Assembly: GCF_005166025.1 (NCBI RefSeq)
Contig: NZ_CP028923.1
Location: forward strand, 1,180,001 to 1,244,000
Length of the DNA stretch: 64,000 nt
Source of the DNA: Mangrovivirga cuniculi
GTDB lineage: Bacteria; Bacteroidota; Bacteroidia; Cytophagales; Cyclobacteriaceae
Direction of reading: 5' to 3'
Both the position numbers and the translations under genes were made by a program. Below, piece by piece: positions 11,303-20,192 of this stretch; position 1 is the first letter of the stretch, and each line of letters begins with the position of its first letter. The notes beneath the pieces were generated by a model. The model saw only the letters and a program-made list of their open reading frames with translations, searched no databases and was not told the origin of the DNA.

Positions 11303-11412
11303 ACGTAAAATTAAATTATATAGATGATTACTTCATCCGCACTTTTAAGAATTATTTGATCTTAGAGTACATCAGTTCTTTCAATCCAATAAAATAAACC
11401 TACCTTTGTCTT

Positions 11413-11907
11413 ATGAGTTTACCGATATCACCAAATTCTTTTATTGAATTAGATCCGGAACAAAGCGTTTTCCTGGCAGAACTTTCTATGGCTGAGGTAG
11501 ATTTTATTATAGTCGGAGGTACAGCGATGAAGATTTATGGAATCGAAGCTTCTTCGGATGATCTGGATATTTTATTTAAGCCTGAGGAAAGCAATGTAAA
11601 AAAGCTCATAAAAATAGTACATGACATGGGGTACATTGAAGCGGCATTTCACCTTATGCGGTATCATAAACCGCTGTATCTCGAATTGGGTTATGGCCAA
11701 TCCAAGATTGACCTTTTAAATGAAACGCCAGGACTTGATTTTCACGAAGCGTATTATGATGCCTGCCAGGTATTATTAAACAATGTCCATGTTTCTGTTT
11801 TGAGTGTTGATGACCTTTTATGTAATAAGTCTATGCTTCAGCTTGGTCATCACCAGCGAGACATCAATTATATTCTTGCTACAATGTCAAATCAATATCG
11901 AAACTGA
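11413..11907 (+). CDS. Nucleotidyltransferase-fold protein
   Basis: A 164-residue protein whose first third has the minimal nucleotidyltransferase signature: VDFIIVGGTAMKIYG (residues 29-43) followed by SSDDLDILF (48-55), with the two acids spaced as in GG-X(n)-D-X-D polymerase-beta-like enzymes. It resembles stand-alone MNT/AbiEii-type proteins. No AbiEi antitoxin or HEPN partner gene lies next to it, so a toxin-antitoxin role is not supported. A candidate -7 box TACCTTTG lies just upstream, giving a very short leader. The stop is 3 nt from that of the convergent oxidoreductase gene. Confidence 0.7.
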   Translation: MSLPISPNSFIELDPEQSVFLAELSMAEVDFIIVGGTAMKIYGIEASSDDLDILFKPEESNVKKLIKIVHDMGYIEAAFHLMRYHKPLYLELGYGQSKIDLLNETPGLDFHEAYYDACQVLLNNVHVSVLSVDDLLCNKSMLQLGHHQRDINYILATMSNQYRN

Positions 11908-11910
11908 TAA

Positions 11911-12966
11911 TTATAATTCGATATTTCGCTTCTCATTTGATGATTTAAACGCCGTCTCGATTATTTTTATGGTGTTATACCCATCAAAGGCAGTTACTTC
12001 AGGATCTTTTTTATTATTTATCGCATGAGCAATGTTTGAGTAATATCCACGGTAATCTCCCGGTATAGCGATGATTTTTTGCTTTGATCCATCCGGATTT
12101 ATAATAAGCGGTGATTTCTCGTATGATTCTTTTCCCCATAAATCGGGCAAATCCTGCGGCTTGGTACCATCTTTCAAAAGATTTTCCTGTGGGTCAAGTC
12201 CGAATTTCAGATAAGCTCCCTTTGATCCCTGAATTAAAATTTTAGGACCAGCATAAGAAGCCAGCATTCCGGCTTTTAAAATCACCTTCAGTCTCGGATA
12301 GTATAATACGATCAAAAAGGAATCTTCAATAATTGCTTCGGGACGTTCTTTTCTTATATCTGCGTATAACTCAGTAGGCATCCCAAAAAGATTAAGTGCC
12401 TGATCTATCAAGTGGGGTCCCAGATCATAGAGTATTCCTGCGCCGGGAACTGCTTTTTCTCTCCAGTCATCTTTTAGATAGTCTCGAAAACGATTAAAAG
12501 TGATCTCTGCCTCATGGATAGTTCCCAGTCTTTTTTCTGATATGACCTTTTTTAAAGTAAGAAAGTCAGTATCCCATCGTCGATTGTGGTAGACGGATAA
12601 TAATAATTTCCTTTCTTTAGAAATTTCAATCAACTCTGAAGCCTGGGTAGAAGTAACTGTCATCGGCTTGTCAATAACAACGTTCTTTCCAGCCTCAAGG
12701 GCTTTTTGGGCAAGCTTGAAATGAGTGTCGTTTGGAGACGGTAACACGACCAGATCAATGTCACTATTTAACAGGTCTTCGTAAGAATTAAATACAGAAG
12801 CATGAGGGTAGTTTTCTTTTATGAATTCCCTGGTATCCTCACTACTTGTGTTTATTGCTGAGAGAATAGTTTCACCACAGGAATTAATTATTGGTGCATG
12901 GAAAACTCTTCCTGACCTGCCGAAACCTGAGATACCAACCTTTATTTTATTTTCACCTTTACTCAT
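11911..12966 (-). CDS. Gfo/Idh/MocA family oxidoreductase
   Basis: A 351-residue NAD(P)-dependent oxidoreductase. The Rossmann nucleotide-binding loop is GISGFGRSGRVFHAP (residues 11-25) and the family hallmark is VVIDKPMTV (Lys100-Pro101), which positions the nicotinamide. The second domain starts near residue 125 with HNRRWDTDF and includes the GILYDLGPHLIDQAL segment with the catalytic-type histidine. Length and motifs resemble the YdgJ/YhhX subgroup, acting on a polyol or sugar. Its start overlaps the stop of the gene at 12963-13412 by 4 nt, so the two are translationally coupled. Confidence 0.88.
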   Translation of the reverse strand: MSKGENKIKVGISGFGRSGRVFHAPIINSCGETILSAINTSSEDTREFIKENYPHASVFNSYEDLLNSDIDLVVLPSPNDTHFKLAQKALEAGKNVVIDKPMTVTSTQASELIEISKERKLLLSVYHNRRWDTDFLTLKKVISEKRLGTIHEAEITFNRFRDYLKDDWREKAVPGAGILYDLGPHLIDQALNLFGMPTELYADIRKERPEAIIEDSFLIVLYYPRLKVILKAGMLASYAGPKILIQGSKGAYLKFGLDPQENLLKDGTKPQDLPDLWGKESYEKSPLIINPDGSKQKIIAIPGDYRGYYSNIAHAINNKKDPEVTAFDGYNTIKIIETAFKSSNEKRNIEL

Positions 12967-13412
12967 ATTTTCTTTACTTCAATAGATAAAAATTTAGCTA
13001 ATACTCTGAGATTTTGTAAAAGTGAATTTTCTTCTGAGTCTTTTAATAATAGAAAATTATCTTTCTCAGTATGTAGGTAAGCCTTGAAATTATTTTTGGG
13101 TTTAATTATGCCTTTCCCTTCATCTCTTTGGGTATTTACATAATAGATATGATCTGCAATTTTGTATTTTCGGGGCTTTCCAATTCTGATAAATAAAACT
13201 GAGGTATATCGTTTAACTGTCTTATTTTTCCTGTTTATTTCAACTCCCTCAAACGATAAAATAGCAATTAAGGCCGCAATTGCGTTTAAAATACCTATAA
13301 ATGGTTGTGAGTTGATATAATATACTCCAACGATGATCAGCACGATTCCAAACAATCTGAACGGAAGTGCAAACATCTTTGGTCCTTTAATATCAATAAT
13401 ATCTCCTTTCAT
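12963..13412 (-). CDS. Small membrane protein, PH-like, unknown function
   Basis: A 149-residue protein with two closely spaced hydrophobic segments (about residues 16-33 and 39-54), then a cytoplasmic beta-rich part with motifs such as GVEINRKNKTVKRYTSVLF, which resembles bacterial PH-like membrane proteins. No enzyme motif is visible. It is the first gene of a two-gene unit with the Gfo/Idh/MocA oxidoreductase (4-nt overlap). The reason for that pairing is not clear from sequence. Confidence 0.6.
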   Translation of the reverse strand: MKGDIIDIKGPKMFALPFRLFGIVLIIVGVYYINSQPFIGILNAIAALIAILSFEGVEINRKNKTVKRYTSVLFIRIGKPRKYKIADHIYYVNTQRDEGKGIIKPKNNFKAYLHTEKDNFLLLKDSEENSLLQNLRVLAKFLSIEVKKI

Positions 13413-13513
13413 AGATTAAAGATACGATTTCCTGGTACTTATTAAATCTAGTTGCTAATGAATATGAGTTCTGAAGGTGATAATGTATATTTATTAAAAG
13501 GCAAAAACGAAAT

Positions 13514-14923
13514 ATGGAAGGACTAAACGGAAATTTGTATACAGATTTATATCAATTATCGATGGGTCAGGCCTATTTTGAAAAGAATCGTCATGAAAAC
13601 ATTGCCTCATTTGACTATTTTTTCCGGAAAATTCCATTTAATGGCGGGTACGTAATTACAGTCGGACTGGAAGATGTAATAGAAGCTCTTGAGAACTTCA
13701 GGTTCACAAAAGAGGAAATTGAGTACTTGGAAAGCATAGGGTTTAAACCAGATTACCTCAAGTATCTCAAAAAGCTGAAATTTACAGGAGATGTATACGC
13801 TGTTCCGGAAGGCGGAGTAGTTTTTCCACAGGAACCGGTTGTCCGTGTGGTTGCACCAATGATCGAGGCTCAGCTGGTCGAAACAATGCTTCTAAATTTA
13901 ATGAATTATCAGTCCCTGATAGCAACCAAAGCAGCACGGATCAGGCATGTGGCAAATGGTAGGCCGCTTGCAGAATTTGGTATGCGGAGGGCTCATGGAT
14001 GGGGGGCAATGCAAGCATCCAGAGCTGCTGTAATTGGAGGCTTTGATTCTACGTCAAATGTCCTGGCAGGCAAGTATTATGGTATCCCTGTAACCGGAAC
14101 TATGGCGCATTCATATATTCAAAGCCATGATGAAGAACTTACCGCATTTAGAAATTTTGCTGAAGCGAGGCCGGAAAAGTGTGTTTTGCTTGTAGATACA
14201 TATGATACTTTACGCTCGGGACTTCCCAATGCAATTAAAGTTGCTAAAGAGATGCGGAGTAGGGGGCAGGAACTTAATGGTATCAGGCTTGATAGTGGTG
14301 ACCTGGCATATTTATCAAGGGAAGCAAGAAAGATGCTTAATGAAAATGATCTGGAGGATGTTAAAATTGTGGCTTCTAATCAACTCGATGAAGGAGTTAT
14401 AAAAAGTTTACAGGAGCAAAATTCAGCGATAGACATATACGGGGTAGGTACTAACCTTGTGGTAGGTAAACCAGACAGTGCTTTAGATGGCGTTTATAAA
14501 TTAGCCTATGCTGATAATAAGCCAAGACTGAAAATTTCTGAGAATATCAAAAAACTAACCCTTCCCGGAATGAAAAGAGTCCATAGATTTACAAACAATG
14601 AGGGACAGTTTGTAGCAGATGTTATTGCGACTTTGGACGAAAAAATTCCTGAAAAAATGATTCACCCTTATGAATTAGATAAAGAAATGTCGCTGAAAGG
14701 ATTTGAAGGAAAGGAATTACTTAACCAGGTAATGAAAAATGGCGAAAGAACATTTGATAAAAGATCACTCGACGAATTGAAGGATGCAGTTCAATCTAAT
14801 TTGTCCAGTCTTCCGGATGAGCATAAACGATTTAATAATCCACATATATATAAAGTTGGAATCAGCCAGAATTTATTAAAACTAAGGCAAGACCTTAAAA
14901 ACCAAAAGACATCTAAGCTATGA
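13514..14923 (+). CDS. pncB: Nicotinate phosphoribosyltransferase
   Basis: A 469-residue enzyme that makes nicotinate mononucleotide from nicotinate, PRPP and ATP, the entry step of the Preiss-Handler NAD pathway. The N-terminal LYTDLYQLSMGQAYF is diagnostic. The phospho-acceptor histidine is His199 in GTMAHSYIQSH, and the PRPP-side segments LVDTYDTLRSG and GIRLDSGDLA are intact. The length fits the bacterial family. Its stop overlaps the start of pncA by 4 nt (ATGA), so nicotinamidase supplies its substrate from the same transcript. No NAD-responsive regulator site was recognised upstream. Confidence 0.95.
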   Translation: MEGLNGNLYTDLYQLSMGQAYFEKNRHENIASFDYFFRKIPFNGGYVITVGLEDVIEALENFRFTKEEIEYLESIGFKPDYLKYLKKLKFTGDVYAVPEGGVVFPQEPVVRVVAPMIEAQLVETMLLNLMNYQSLIATKAARIRHVANGRPLAEFGMRRAHGWGAMQASRAAVIGGFDSTSNVLAGKYYGIPVTGTMAHSYIQSHDEELTAFRNFAEARPEKCVLLVDTYDTLRSGLPNAIKVAKEMRSRGQELNGIRLDSGDLAYLSREARKMLNENDLEDVKIVASNQLDEGVIKSLQEQNSAIDIYGVGTNLVVGKPDSALDGVYKLAYADNKPRLKISENIKKLTLPGMKRVHRFTNNEGQFVADVIATLDEKIPEKMIHPYELDKEMSLKGFEGKELLNQVMKNGERTFDKRSLDELKDAVQSNLSSLPDEHKRFNNPHIYKVGISQNLLKLRQDLKNQKTSKL

Positions 14924-15531
14924 AAACATTATTAATTGTTGATGTTCAATATGACTTTCTTCCGGGAGGAGCTTTGGAGGTTCACGATGGAGATAAGATA
15001 ATAGATGGGATTAATGATATTCAAGATAAATTTGACCTGATAGTTGCTACTCAAGATTGGCATCCTGATGGTCATTTTAGTTTTGTCAGTAGTCATAAAG
15101 GAAAAGAACCATTTGATAAGATTACTTTAGATAATGATGAAGAGCAGGTTCTTTGGCCAGACCATTGTGTGCAGGGATCTAAAGGGGCAGAAATTTCAAG
15201 AGACCTGAATACAAATAAGGTTCAGGCCATAATTAGAAAAGGAACCAACCCTAAGATTGATTCTTATAGTGGGTTTTACGATAATTTTAAAGAGATAAAC
15301 ACAGGCTTAACAGGATACCTTGAAGACAGGGAAGTATTTGATTTGTATATATGCGGGCTTGCAGGCGATTTTTGCGTTTATTTCACTGCGATGGATGCAA
15401 TAGATGAAGGGTTTAATACTTTTTATATCGAAGATCTTACCAGGCCGATTGATGAAAGTGGTTTTGAGGAAGCAAAGAGTGAAATGAAAAAATCAGGAAT
15501 AAAAATTATAAAATCAAAAAATCTTGACTAA
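14920..15531 (+). CDS. pncA: Nicotinamidase
   Basis: A 203-residue isochorismatase-fold amidase converting nicotinamide to nicotinate. The catalytic triad is visible as Asp8 (LLIVDVQYDF), Lys107 (IIRKGTNP) and Cys152 (GLAGDFCVYFTA). Metal-site residues are Asp46, His48 and His52 (TQDWHPDGHFSF) plus His82 (WPDHCVQGS). It overlaps pncB by 4 nt, forming a compact two-gene nicotinamide salvage operon. The GDFCV variant of the usual TDYCV around the nucleophile is conservative and should not affect activity. Confidence 0.95.
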   Translation: MKTLLIVDVQYDFLPGGALEVHDGDKIIDGINDIQDKFDLIVATQDWHPDGHFSFVSSHKGKEPFDKITLDNDEEQVLWPDHCVQGSKGAEISRDLNTNKVQAIIRKGTNPKIDSYSGFYDNFKEINTGLTGYLEDREVFDLYICGLAGDFCVYFTAMDAIDEGFNTFYIEDLTRPIDESGFEEAKSEMKKSGIKIIKSKNLD

Positions 15532-15600
15532 CAAAAGCAACCATCTGATTTCCTTTTGCATCTGAATAATATTAAGATCTATCACAAAACTAATTTGAAT

Positions 15601-16329
15601 ATGAAGCCAAGATTATTATTATCATTATTTTTTCTATCCTTTTTAATTTTAGAGATAAGAGCCCAGGATGAAGAAGTTGAAGAGATTTATCGAAAAAGAA
15701 TCGATAAGACATACCACAAGGTAGGTGGTGAATTAATATTCCAGTTTGCGGACGTAGAAAGATTCGGAGTAGACCTGGGAAGTCCGGTAAGGTTTAGTGC
15801 TGTTTTTCACGTCAACCACGAATGGCATGTTGACTTTAATAATAATTTCGGAATGTATATCGGAGGTTCATTACGGAATATCGGTATGATAACAAGAGAT
15901 GAGCCTGCATACACTGAATCAGATAATAAAATAAAGAGAAGGGCCTACACAATAGGCTTTCCCCTGGCTTTTAAACTTGGGAATTTTGACGAACGTATAT
16001 TCTTTTTTGGTGGAGGAGAAATTGAAATCCCCTTTGCATATAAAGAAAAGTTATTTATTGATGGGGATAAAGAAGCGAAGAATACAGAATGGTTTACAGG
16101 TAAAGTCAACCCTTTTCTACCGAGTGTATTTGCCGGGTTTCAGTTTCCAAAAGGGACAAGCGTAAAATTTAAATATTATCTGAATGATTTCCTTGATGAT
16201 AGTTATTCAGGCAGGTCTTTCGGACAAGACGATAATTTTTCATCATTCGGGAAGTCGCAGATATTTTATATTTCAGTTTCTCATATGATCAGAACAAGGA
16301 AGATTATCAGAGAGATTAGCGAGTTGTAG
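15601..16329 (+). CDS. Secreted beta-rich, probable outer-membrane protein
   Basis: The frame is open from a TTG at 15556, but the ATG at 15601 starts a proper signal peptide (MKPRLLLSLFFLSFLILEIRA-Q), so it is chosen; the product is 242 residues. The mature part has alternating Tyr/Phe/Gly-rich strands (KVGGELIFQFADVERFGVDL, FNNNFGMYIGGSLRNIGMI) expected of a small barrel, and ends in a charged tail. No family was recognised. It follows pncA by 69 nt but need not be part of that operon. A terminator follows at 16356. Confidence 0.6.
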   Translation: MKPRLLLSLFFLSFLILEIRAQDEEVEEIYRKRIDKTYHKVGGELIFQFADVERFGVDLGSPVRFSAVFHVNHEWHVDFNNNFGMYIGGSLRNIGMITRDEPAYTESDNKIKRRAYTIGFPLAFKLGNFDERIFFFGGGEIEIPFAYKEKLFIDGDKEAKNTEWFTGKVNPFLPSVFAGFQFPKGTSVKFKYYLNDFLDDSYSGRSFGQDDNFSSFGKSQIFYISVSHMIRTRKIIREISEL

Positions 16330-16355
16330 TATTGAAATATTCATGATTTTATTAA

Positions 16356-16390
16356 AGTGCGACCAATTTATTTTGGTTGCACTTTTTTGT
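16356..16390 (+). terminator. Rho-independent terminator
   Basis: Stem AGTGCGACCAA / TTGGTTGCACT with a 6-nt loop and a T run, 27 nt behind the stop at 16329. Confidence 0.85.
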
Positions 16391-16545
16391 TGTGGAAATG
16401 TAAACCAAATAATATTTTTTAATTATTCAGAATAAGTTGTCTGGTTCTGGTAAAGAAAATTCCATTTATTATTAGTAATTTTACATCTCAAATCCAGTTC
16501 CGCCGATTCAAGGCGGTTTTTTTTAACCACTTTAAATAAATCTTA

Positions 16546-18291
16546 ATGAGTAAACCTACAATTCAAAGAACCAAAGCACAAGAATCAAGACAAGCCATCG
16601 AACGACTTTATATCGTAATGAGGCATTTGTTTTATCGGGGGTATTATAAGCCTTTAGGGGCATCAGGCCAGGCTTTGCTGAATTCTTTGAGAGTATTGAG
16701 TCCGGAAATCTACGGCAGTATGAATGAGACAGAAAAAGTGGAGCTCGATGGACTTGTATATGTTATTGACAGGTTACCAAAAGGAATTGAGGAATGCAGA
16801 TTTGTTAAGTTGACTTCAGAAGAGGGGTATGAACATAGTACTTTTGAAGTTATAATTCCCTCTAAAAGACGAAGAAATTGTTATCGGGTAGATCGTGAAA
16901 CGATGTGTATCGAGGTTACCAGGGGGCGTTCTGAGATCTATGATATTCTGACTCACTTAACCTTTATGTATAACGAAGCATTGAAGATCAAGAATAATGC
17001 AACTAATGAAAAAGGGTTAAAAAGGAGAGAATGGGAAAAACTGGAAGATATAGTATTAAGGAAAGGTGGCAAGCTCAATAAAGATGATAGGGAGGTCGCA
17101 TTTACCTACCTGTCAACCTTGTTAGGACGAACCTATGAGGAAACAGAAAATGCCTTTCTAAGACTTGAATCCAACAGAGCTGAGAATAACGGCCTATACC
17201 AGGTTGTTTACTGGCTGGGTAAACTGGCAATTTTATCTGAAGAGGATGGAGTTTCCAGGGAGGTTAGTTTTACTTCTACTCTGAGAGAACGAATTGGCCA
17301 TCACATTTACGGAGAGCAATGGGCTGATAGAATCAAATCAGTTTTAGCTAAGAAGGATCTTTTAGATCGCCCTATTCATATTATCAGTGCCAATTTGCAC
17401 TCGGTGGTTAATAGCATTTATGCAAAGGCAGCAATATCTGAATTTAAAAAGGATGAAGTTTCTTTTGATGATATGATCGTAAAGATCGCCAAAGATGATA
17501 GTGGAGCCCTACAAAATAGCATCTACTCTTATGCCAACAAAAACGGGTTAACATTCATAGAAAGCAGAAGTGGTACTAATCTATCGGTTCAGATAATTGA
17601 TACCAGTAAACTTCCATTGACCAATGTCCATGAAGAACTGGGGCTTGATGCTAAATACATTAAACAGGAGAAACCAGTAATTTTCGTAATGGATTATGCC
17701 TTTGGTGAGCAGGCTTTTGAGACAATGGATGAATTATTGAAGCCATATTACCGTGATGAAGAGGAGATAAAAATGAACATTGCCTCAATATCTATCATGG
17801 GTAAAGCAGGAATTCTGGAAGGAGATAAAGGTGATATAATGACACCCAGTGCACATATATTTGAAGGAACTACTGATAATTACCCTTTCAGGAATGATCT
17901 AACGGCAGAAGATTTCAAAGATGAGAAAGCAGATGCTTATGAAGGTCCTATGGTAACAGTATTAGGAACCAGCCTTCAAAACAAAGATATTTTACAATAC
18001 TTCAAAGAAAGCTCGTGGAAGAGTATCGGTCTCGAGATGGAGGGAGCGCATTATCAGAAAGCCATTCAGCTTGCTTCTAAAATACGTGGCTTTATCAAGG
18101 AAGATGTGATAGTCAGGTATGCATATTACGCTTCTGATAACCCATTATTGACTGGTAAGACACTTGCTTCAGGCAGTCTGGGAATGGCAGGAGTAAGACC
18201 AACATACCTAATTACTAAGAAAATTCTTCAGAAGGTATTCAAACCGGCTTCTAATCAAAATAAAAATAAAGAAAAAATGGTGACGGCTTAA
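16546..18291 (+). CDS. DUF6909 family protein with nucleoside-phosphorylase-like C-terminal part
   Basis: A 581-residue cytoplasmic protein typical of Bacteroidota and of unknown function. The first 230 residues are helical and highly charged. From about residue 265 the sequence becomes alpha/beta. The end contains motifs resembling the purine nucleoside phosphorylase/MTA-SAH nucleosidase fold: GPMVTVLGTSLQNKDIL, then IGLEMEGAHYQKAI (residues 494-507, compare the catalytic MExEA loop) and YASDNPL (about 528-534, compare the base-binding SD). The assignment to DUF6909 is from memory of the family; the phosphorylase relation is an inference. Its stop codon directly abuts the stop of the convergent gene (TAA then TTA). 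Confidence 0.65.
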   Translation: MSKPTIQRTKAQESRQAIERLYIVMRHLFYRGYYKPLGASGQALLNSLRVLSPEIYGSMNETEKVELDGLVYVIDRLPKGIEECRFVKLTSEEGYEHSTFEVIIPSKRRRNCYRVDRETMCIEVTRGRSEIYDILTHLTFMYNEALKIKNNATNEKGLKRREWEKLEDIVLRKGGKLNKDDREVAFTYLSTLLGRTYEETENAFLRLESNRAENNGLYQVVYWLGKLAILSEEDGVSREVSFTSTLRERIGHHIYGEQWADRIKSVLAKKDLLDRPIHIISANLHSVVNSIYAKAAISEFKKDEVSFDDMIVKIAKDDSGALQNSIYSYANKNGLTFIESRSGTNLSVQIIDTSKLPLTNVHEELGLDAKYIKQEKPVIFVMDYAFGEQAFETMDELLKPYYRDEEEIKMNIASISIMGKAGILEGDKGDIMTPSAHIFEGTTDNYPFRNDLTAEDFKDEKADAYEGPMVTVLGTSLQNKDILQYFKESSWKSIGLEMEGAHYQKAIQLASKIRGFIKEDVIVRYAYYASDNPLLTGKTLASGSLGMAGVRPTYLITKKILQKVFKPASNQNKNKEKMVTA

Positions 18292-18942
18292 TTAGTCGTC
18301 ATCATCTTTTTTTAGTGATTTGATGAACTTAGCCCAATTAAATGGGTTAAGAAGTGGGTTAGACCAGGATCCATATCGCTGATGCATACGTTCGTACTGA
18401 ATGTTTTGCATGTATCGATAATTAAGGGTTCCGTCATAAGGAGTATTGCGTAGCATTTGCTCCATGGCTTTATCGCCATATAAGTCCCTGTAGTCTATCG
18501 CATTTCTTTCTTCAGGTAAGTTAAGAGCTAATACAGCTTCTTTAAATAATTCTTCGGTTGGTAATGGAAAAACTGTTACCTCTGGTAACTGAGTAACGTC
18601 TTCGTTCATTTGAATTCTTACAGTATAATTCTCCTCCACATTTGCAGGAATAACTATTCTCTTTTTTTCGAAACCAATAGCACTGACTACAATAGTATCA
18701 CCGGCAAGCGTGGGCATAGAGAAAAAGCCAATGTAATTGGTTGTGGTCCCTCTTCCGGTGCCGGGAACATATAAGTGAACTCCGGGGATACCGATAGAAT
18801 CAGTGTCTATAATAATACCTGAGAATTGAATTACATTTCTGTCCTGTGCTTTAATTTCCTGTTCAGAGCCGAAAATTAATGCAAGGGAAAGTAATGTTGT
18901 TAATATAAATGCGTTGGAAAAATTCAATACTTTATTTACCAT
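18292..18942 (-). CDS. Secreted protein with carboxypeptidase-regulatory-like domain
   Basis: A 216-residue protein with a signal peptide (cleavage near KAQ-DRN, about residue 33). It has one beta-sandwich repeat of the CarboxypepD_reg-like type at about residues 39-115: FSGIIIDTDSIGIPGVHLYV, TNYIGFFSMPTLAGDTIVVS, AIGFEKKRIVIP. This domain is common at the N-terminus of TonB-dependent receptors, but here no receptor follows. The C-terminal 90 residues are helical and charged, ending KKDDDD. Function unknown; probably periplasmic or surface-associated. Confidence 0.75.
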   Translation of the reverse strand: MVNKVLNFSNAFILTTLLSLALIFGSEQEIKAQDRNVIQFSGIIIDTDSIGIPGVHLYVPGTGRGTTTNYIGFFSMPTLAGDTIVVSAIGFEKKRIVIPANVEENYTVRIQMNEDVTQLPEVTVFPLPTEELFKEAVLALNLPEERNAIDYRDLYGDKAMEQMLRNTPYDGTLNYRYMQNIQYERMHQRYGSWSNPLLNPFNWAKFIKSLKKDDDD

Positions 18943-19021
18943 TGGTTATCTTGCAAGATAGTAATCTTAACGCACTTCTCTTATTATGTGTTTATAATAT
19001 TGTGTTAAAATTCGATAAATC

Positions 19022-19411
19022 ATGAGGCTCAAGAATTTTAGTCTGACTTTCGGAGTTCAGGTGTTTAAATCTCTTTCGGATGACGCCAGGGTAAGGATTT
19101 TAAATCTTATGCTTAATTATGGCGAATTGTGTATTACAGATATTGAGCTTATTTTATCATTTACTCAAACAAAAACGTCCAGACATTTGTCTTATCTTAA
19201 GAATGCCGGACTTGTGGGAACAAAAAGATATGACAAGTACGTTTTCTATTATATAAAAGACGAAGTTCTCGATATTCTTCAGCAGGTATTTTCATACCTG
19301 GAGAAAGATGTTCAGTTAACAGAAGATAAGGATACCTTCGTGGTGTTGTACAAAAACAGAGAGTTGGTGTTGAATAAATTAAAAGGTATACAACTTTATC
19401 CCGATTTATGA
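19022..19411 (+). CDS. ArsR-family winged-helix regulator
   Basis: A 129-residue regulator. The winged helix covers about residues 12-80: VFKSLSDDARVRILNLML, then the recognition helix region TQTKTSRHLSYLKNAGLV and the wing GTKRYDKYVFYYIKD. No metal-binding CxC pair is present, so metal sensing is unlikely. Its stop overlaps the start of the YjjG-like phosphatase by 4 nt, so the two genes are translationally coupled. No operator could be identified with confidence. Confidence 0.85.
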   Translation: MRLKNFSLTFGVQVFKSLSDDARVRILNLMLNYGELCITDIELILSFTQTKTSRHLSYLKNAGLVGTKRYDKYVFYYIKDEVLDILQQVFSYLEKDVQLTEDKDTFVVLYKNRELVLNKLKGIQLYPDL

Positions 19412-20106
19412 AGAAATCATATAAGCATTTATTTTTTGACCTGGATCATACCCTTTGGGATTTTCAGGTAAACAGTCATGTGACTTTAAAAGAGCTATTC
19501 TTCGAGTTTGGTTTATGTGATCTGGGTGATTTTATGGTTGATGAATTTATCTCGGTTTTTGAGGAGGTTAATTTTGAGTTATGGGATTTGTACAATAAAA
19601 ATCTTGTTGACAAAGAAACTATCCGGGATGTCAGGTTTAAAAGGTCTCTTAGTCGATTGGGAGTGGAAGAAAATGCAATTCCGGAAATGCTGGGGAAAGA
19701 ATATTTGTTGAGGTGCCCGACCAAACCTGCTGTAATAAAGTATACCTTTGAAATACTCGATTATCTGAATGAAAAATATAATCTCCACATAATAACTAAC
19801 GGTTTCAAAGAAACTCAGGCGACGAAATTAAAACATAGTGGCTTGAATGAATACTTTCGATCGGTAGTAACTTCAGAATGCACGGGATATAAAAAGCCCC
19901 ATTTAGAAATTTTCAGATTTGCTCTGGAAAATGTTGAAGCAGTACCTGAAGAAAGCTTAATGATCGGAGATAACCTGGAAGCAGATGTCAAAGGAGCAAT
20001 GCAGTATAATGTTGATGCTGTGTATTTTAACCCCGAAAAAGTCCGCCACAATTCTGAAGTAAGTTATGAGATAAGCTGTTTGAGCCAGCTTAAAAATATA
20101 TTGTAG
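19408..20106 (+). CDS. YjjG-like HAD phosphatase
   Basis: A 232-residue HAD hydrolase. Motif I is FFDLDHTLWDF with nucleophile Asp11 and acid/base Asp13, motif II is the threonine in LHIITNGFKE, motif III the lysine in GYKKPHLEIF, and motif IV the acids in MIGDNLEADVKGA. The NHS/TLWDF start and length match the YjjG pyrimidine-nucleotidase group, which removes phosphate from non-canonical pyrimidine nucleotides (house-cleaning). Coupled to the upstream ArsR gene by an ATGA overlap. Confidence 0.85.
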   Translation: MKKSYKHLFFDLDHTLWDFQVNSHVTLKELFFEFGLCDLGDFMVDEFISVFEEVNFELWDLYNKNLVDKETIRDVRFKRSLSRLGVEENAIPEMLGKEYLLRCPTKPAVIKYTFEILDYLNEKYNLHIITNGFKETQATKLKHSGLNEYFRSVVTSECTGYKKPHLEIFRFALENVEAVPEESLMIGDNLEADVKGAMQYNVDAVYFNPEKVRHNSEVSYEISCLSQLKNIL

Positions 20107-20136
20107 TTCCAACAGGCATGATTAATTAGTTATCAA

Positions 20137-20167
20137 TTGGTGTTAAATTTTGCAATGGTTAACTTTG
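20137..20167 (+). promoter_or_regulatory. Promoter of pruA (Bacteroidota type)
   Basis: TTG at 20137-20139 and TAACTTTG at 20160-20167 separated by exactly 20 nt, matching the Bacteroidota consensus TTG/TAnnTTTG. It lies 26 nt upstream of the pruA start. Confidence 0.7.
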
Positions 20168-20192
20168 CGGACAAATTTAAATTAATTGTAAC

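Noticed and set aside
11413-12966. Toxin-antitoxin pair made of the nucleotidyltransferase-like protein and its neighbour
   Set aside because: The neighbours are an oxidoreductase (convergent) and a methyltransferase (divergent); no HEPN or AbiEi partner is present.
15556-15600. TTG start giving a 257-residue version of the secreted protein
   Set aside because: The ATG at 15601 begins directly with a proper signal peptide.
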